Positions 61,737 through 64,000 of a stretch of DNA of 64,000 nt are shown here, piece by piece. A program made the position numbers and the translations under genes. The notes beneath the pieces were generated by a model. That model did not search any database and had not been told where the DNA came from. It worked only from the letters and a program-made list of their open reading frames with translations. This stretch comes from JBBDRW01 sp040905265. Its GTDB lineage: Bacteria; Bacteroidota; Rhodothermia; Balneolales; Balneolaceae. The stretch spans positions 1-64,000 of the forward strand of contig JBBDRW010000157.1 in the NCBI GenBank assembly GCA_040905265.1, in the 5' to 3' direction. Positions within the stretch are counted from its first letter, which is position 1; each line of letters starts with the position of its first letter.

Positions 61737-62318
61737 CTACACCTCTTCATCGAGTTTTATTCGTATCGTTTCAAGATTCTTTTTTTGAGGAATCAGATGT
61801 CGCGTCAGCCCCCACTGAATCACAAACCAGGAGAGAACAAAACCACCGGAAACCATCACCCATTGCCAGGGAGCGGGGGACCCTTCTGTCATATTTAGAA
61901 GAGCAGGAATCGCCAGGGGGATGATATACCACCAGACCATGGTCCGGGACCGGCGAATTTCATACTCCACATTGGCGATTGCATGGTCCAGGTCTCTCCT
62001 GACACTTTTGTCCGCATGTTCTTCCGGTTTTTTCCTGAGCAACCGGTTCATCCATATATACACGACTGCAAACAAAAGAGCGGCAATCATGGCGTAGTCA
62101 TAGACGTTTAAAGGGGTATCGTAGACGGATATGAAACCGGCCACCCCAACGGATATGATTGTCAGTGTAATGTCACTCACATTGTTGGCCCTTCTACTGC
62201 TAACCAGCTCTTTTTCAATGCGCCTGTGAAGTGCTGATTCATTGATAGCGTACAGCGGTTCGTTGTTCTGGGTATCCCAGATTTTTTTGATGTCGTCAAA
62301 TTCCATGAGAAGTTCCAT
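61737..62318 (-). CDS. Membrane protein, probable partner of the ECF sigma factor
   Basis: A 193-residue protein. A soluble N-terminal part (FDDIKKIWDTQNNEPLY) precedes about four hydrophobic segments (near 50-65, 75-90, 128-145, 150-168). It overlaps the sigma factor gene by 23 bp, so translation is coupled, the arrangement typical of sigma/anti-sigma pairs. No known anti-sigma motif (such as an HxxxCxxC zinc motif) was recognised; the role is inferred from position. Confidence 0.75.
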   Translation of the reverse strand: MELLMEFDDIKKIWDTQNNEPLYAINESALHRRIEKELVSSRRANNVSDITLTIISVGVAGFISVYDTPLNVYDYAMIAALLFAVVYIWMNRLLRKKPEEHADKSVRRDLDHAIANVEYEIRRSRTMVWWYIIPLAIPALLNMTEGSPAPWQWVMVSGGFVLSWFVIQWGLTRHLIPQKKNLETIRIKLDEEV

Positions 62319-62811
62319 TTTCTGATTGTCTGATTAAGTGATTTTTGATCCGGTGAATCTTCACACCGATATTCGACTCCGAAATGCCAAGCACATCCGC
62401 CATCTCCCTGTAGCTGAACCCGTCCAGAAGCAGGAGTGTCAGGGATCTGTCGATTCTGTTCAGTTTTGCTATCTCCGCGAAGAGCCAGTCAAGACGCTCA
62501 TCCCTGCTCTCCGGTTTCTCCGTCAGGATCGACGCTTCCCCATCCAAACTGAAATGGTTATCCCGGTGTTTCTTCTCGCTGCGCACCCACTTCAGCGCAG
62601 TATTGATGGAGATGCGATAGAGCCAGGTTACGACCGACGATTCACTCCGGAACCGGGGGATTGATTTCCAGATCTGTATCGAAATCTCCTGAAACAGGTC
62701 ATCCTGGTCGACCGGTGTAAACGCGTAGGCCCGGACAACTTTGAACAAGACGGCCTGATGTTGCTGTAGCCAGCTGTTGAAGATCTGTGAATGTTGTTTC
62801 TTTTCAGTCAT
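62296..62811 (-). CDS. ECF-type RNA polymerase sigma factor
   Basis: A 171-residue sigma-70 family factor with region 2 (LFKVVRAYAFTPVDQDDLFQEI, then QIWKSIPRFRSESSVVTWLYRI) and region 4 (DRSLTLLLLDGFSYREMADV, then LGISESNIGVKIHRIKNHL). It should direct RNA polymerase to a small regulon in response to an outside signal, controlled by the membrane protein encoded just behind it. Confidence 0.95.
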   Translation of the reverse strand: MTEKKQHSQIFNSWLQQHQAVLFKVVRAYAFTPVDQDDLFQEISIQIWKSIPRFRSESSVVTWLYRISINTALKWVRSEKKHRDNHFSLDGEASILTEKPESRDERLDWLFAEIAKLNRIDRSLTLLLLDGFSYREMADVLGISESNIGVKIHRIKNHLIRQSENGTSHGI

Positions 62812-63155
62812 TGTTCTGCTGTTTGTCAGGTTAGTACCGAAAAGAGAGAGAATTCTTACAGAAAGGGCAAAAAAAATCTGGTTTCAGCTTAATTCGAGCA
62901 GTTTATTTCAAATATTTCAATGCGGAATGCTATCATGTTTGTTCGGAATTGATCCGGCACAGCATATATCAGGAAGAATGCATAACGCAGTAATAATATG
63001 ATTCTGCAGGTTAGGGTGGCCCTACTGTAGTTCATCTACGGAAAAAACAGTTGATAATAATGTCAGGGTTTTCTATTCTACGGAAAATTCCGTAGCAAAT
63101 ATGATGTCGTTCAATGATTGAATGTCATCTATACCGTGAACTTTCAATCTATTAT
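62812..63155. promoter_or_regulatory. Divergent promoter region with a CTACGGAA palindrome
   Basis: The 344 bp between the sigma factor and the lipoprotein gene contain a perfect inverted repeat CTACGGAA-AA-TTCCGTAG at 63078-63095 and a further half-site CTACGGAA near 63036, 42 bp away. An imperfect hairpin TAGGG/CCCTA lies at about 63012-63024. These look like binding sites of a dimeric regulator for the lipoprotein gene 61 bp downstream. No gene is seen. Confidence 0.5.
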
Positions 63156-64000
63156 ATGTATAGACAGATCTCTATTCCTATCCTGTTTTTACTCCTTATC
63201 TGTTCTTGTTCGGGTGATCCGGAGCGCGACTGGGAGCTGTTTGACTACTCCTCACTTGAAGAGATATCGTATGACGTCACGTTAGAGTTCGGTGAAAGTG
63301 AAGGGTTTATTCCTGCGAATCTTGCGGGCCTCGTGGTTTTTCCGGATGGAACGTTGCTCGTTCGAGATCAGTCTCAAACGATGATCGTTCAGTACAACAG
63401 TTTGGGCGAGTTTGTAGGGGTTGTGGCAAAAGAGGGCGGAGGGCCCGGTGAACTCCCCGGTTCATTTTCCATGACGGTTTCCGGAACGGATACGCTTGTG
63501 GTTCTTCATTCGGGGGGTCGAAAGGATTTTTACGGCCGGAGCAGCAGCGGGCTCTTTACACACAGTCGGGGTGTGATTGCAGAGCAGGGAGAGTATTCAA
63601 CCACGATCGTGGGTGTGAGGTCTGCATCGGAATACTATGTGAGGTTGACGGATCCCGGGATTTTTTCAAATCTGATATCGGCTTATACGCCATATCGCCA
63701 TGATTATTTGGCTATTACGGATGAACGGAATAGAGTTCTAGTGGATTCACTACATCCGATCAAAATTCGGAACCCTCTGATAAATGTAACAACGCATTCG
63801 GATGGCTCGATAGAGAGTCTGTCTGTTTTGAGTGATATTCCGTATCGGTATGAAGATCACTTTGTACCACTGGAGGATGGATTGTATATGATTGCCAGCA
63901 ACGACAGCAGTGCGTTCTACATCTACAATGAGACTCACGAACTACAACAGAAAATCCCATTGAATGCCCGGCCGCGGCAGGTGGAGAGTAGCGACCTGGA
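63156..64000 (+). CDS. Lipoprotein with beta-propeller-like domain, 3' end outside window
   Basis: The first 281 residues of a gene cut by the window end. The signal peptide with lipobox LICSCS (Cys near 18) is followed by strands like those in NHL/six-bladed beta-propeller lipoproteins of Bacteroidota (for example LAGLVVFPDGTLLVRDQSQTM and GEFVGVVAKEGGGPGELPGS). The GGGPGE turn is typical of that group. The frame is open to base 64000. Function is unknown; such proteins may bind sugars or peptides at the cell surface. Confidence 0.78.
   Translation, partial: MYRQISIPILFLLLICSCSGDPERDWELFDYSSLEEISYDVTLEFGESEGFIPANLAGLVVFPDGTLLVRDQSQTMIVQYNSLGEFVGVVAKEGGGPGELPGSFSMTVSGTDTLVVLHSGGRKDFYGRSSSGLFTHSRGVIAEQGEYSTTIVGVRSASEYYVRLTDPGIFSNLISAYTPYRHDYLAITDERNRVLVDSLHPIKIRNPLINVTTHSDGSIESLSVLSDIPYRYEDHFVPLEDGLYMIASNDSSAFYIYNETHELQQKIPLNARPRQVESSDL

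Noticed and set aside
1..64000. CRISPR arrays, prophage genes and complete insertion sequences
   Set aside because: No regularly spaced repeats, no phage structural or integrase genes and no transposase frame were found; only non-coding element copies are present.

Overview
The window is a dense, ordinary-looking bacterial chromosome segment of roughly 50% G+C, most likely from the Bacteroidota/Balneolota-Rhodothermota side of the tree. This is inferred from the mix of genes and not from a marker phylogeny: a TonB-dependent receptor with a carboxypeptidase-regulatory-like N-terminal domain, DUF2911 and CHRD secreted proteins, a YbbR-domain protein next to recF and a DciA-like (DUF721) gene, many weak ribosome binding sites and several GTG starts. 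A putative chromosomal origin lies between dnaA and prmC, with three perfect TTATCCACA boxes at 24666, 24764 and 24927.

Layout. 1-5.7 kb: the 3' end of tRNA-Leu(GAG), a four-PAS histidine kinase, a ThuA-like secreted protein, and a catalase-ankyrin pair. 6.1-16.2 kb: an MFS transporter, MsrA, DUF2911, a TonB-dependent receptor behind a TPP riboswitch, an M28 peptidase lipoprotein, PolX, a CHRD protein and MetF. 16.5-20.9 kb: a TPR histidine kinase, a three-gene HipB-HipS-HipT module and a small unknown. 20.9-26.3 kb (minus strand): TPR protein, DUF4834-like protein, deoxynucleoside kinase, FolK, FolB, DnaA, oriC, PrmC and an unknown. 26.7-34.9 kb: outer-membrane protein, enolase, RecF, DciA-like, YbbR, IspH (opposite strand), DEAD-box helicase. 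35-42.8 kb (minus strand): SMC, Frr, PyrH, Tsf, RpsB, RpsI, RplM. 43.3-50.5 kb: aconitase, then a minus-strand cluster of MATE exporter, type III polyketide synthase, methyltransferase and FAD monooxygenase, which resembles a phenolic-lipid/quinone pathway. 50.5-64 kb: esterase, a GMC dehydrogenase with its small subunit, an SPFH-SPFH-NfeD operon, a PQQ-type sugar dehydrogenase lipoprotein, SDR, Gfo/Idh/MocA protein, alpha/beta hydrolase, an ECF sigma factor with a membrane partner, and a truncated beta-propeller lipoprotein.

The least expected signals are these. (1) A 160-bp palindromic mobile element with TA target duplication sits inside the P3 loop of the TPP riboswitch, apparently leaving the conserved aptamer core intact. 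(2) The HipT kinase has lost both metal-binding positions and the usual regulatory serines. (3) A second 140-bp hairpin element occurs in two full copies plus one solo end. (4) The MATE gene seems to start on ACG. (5) A GMC dehydrogenase carries a C-x2-C-x2-C-x3-C cluster that suggests an iron-sulfur centre.
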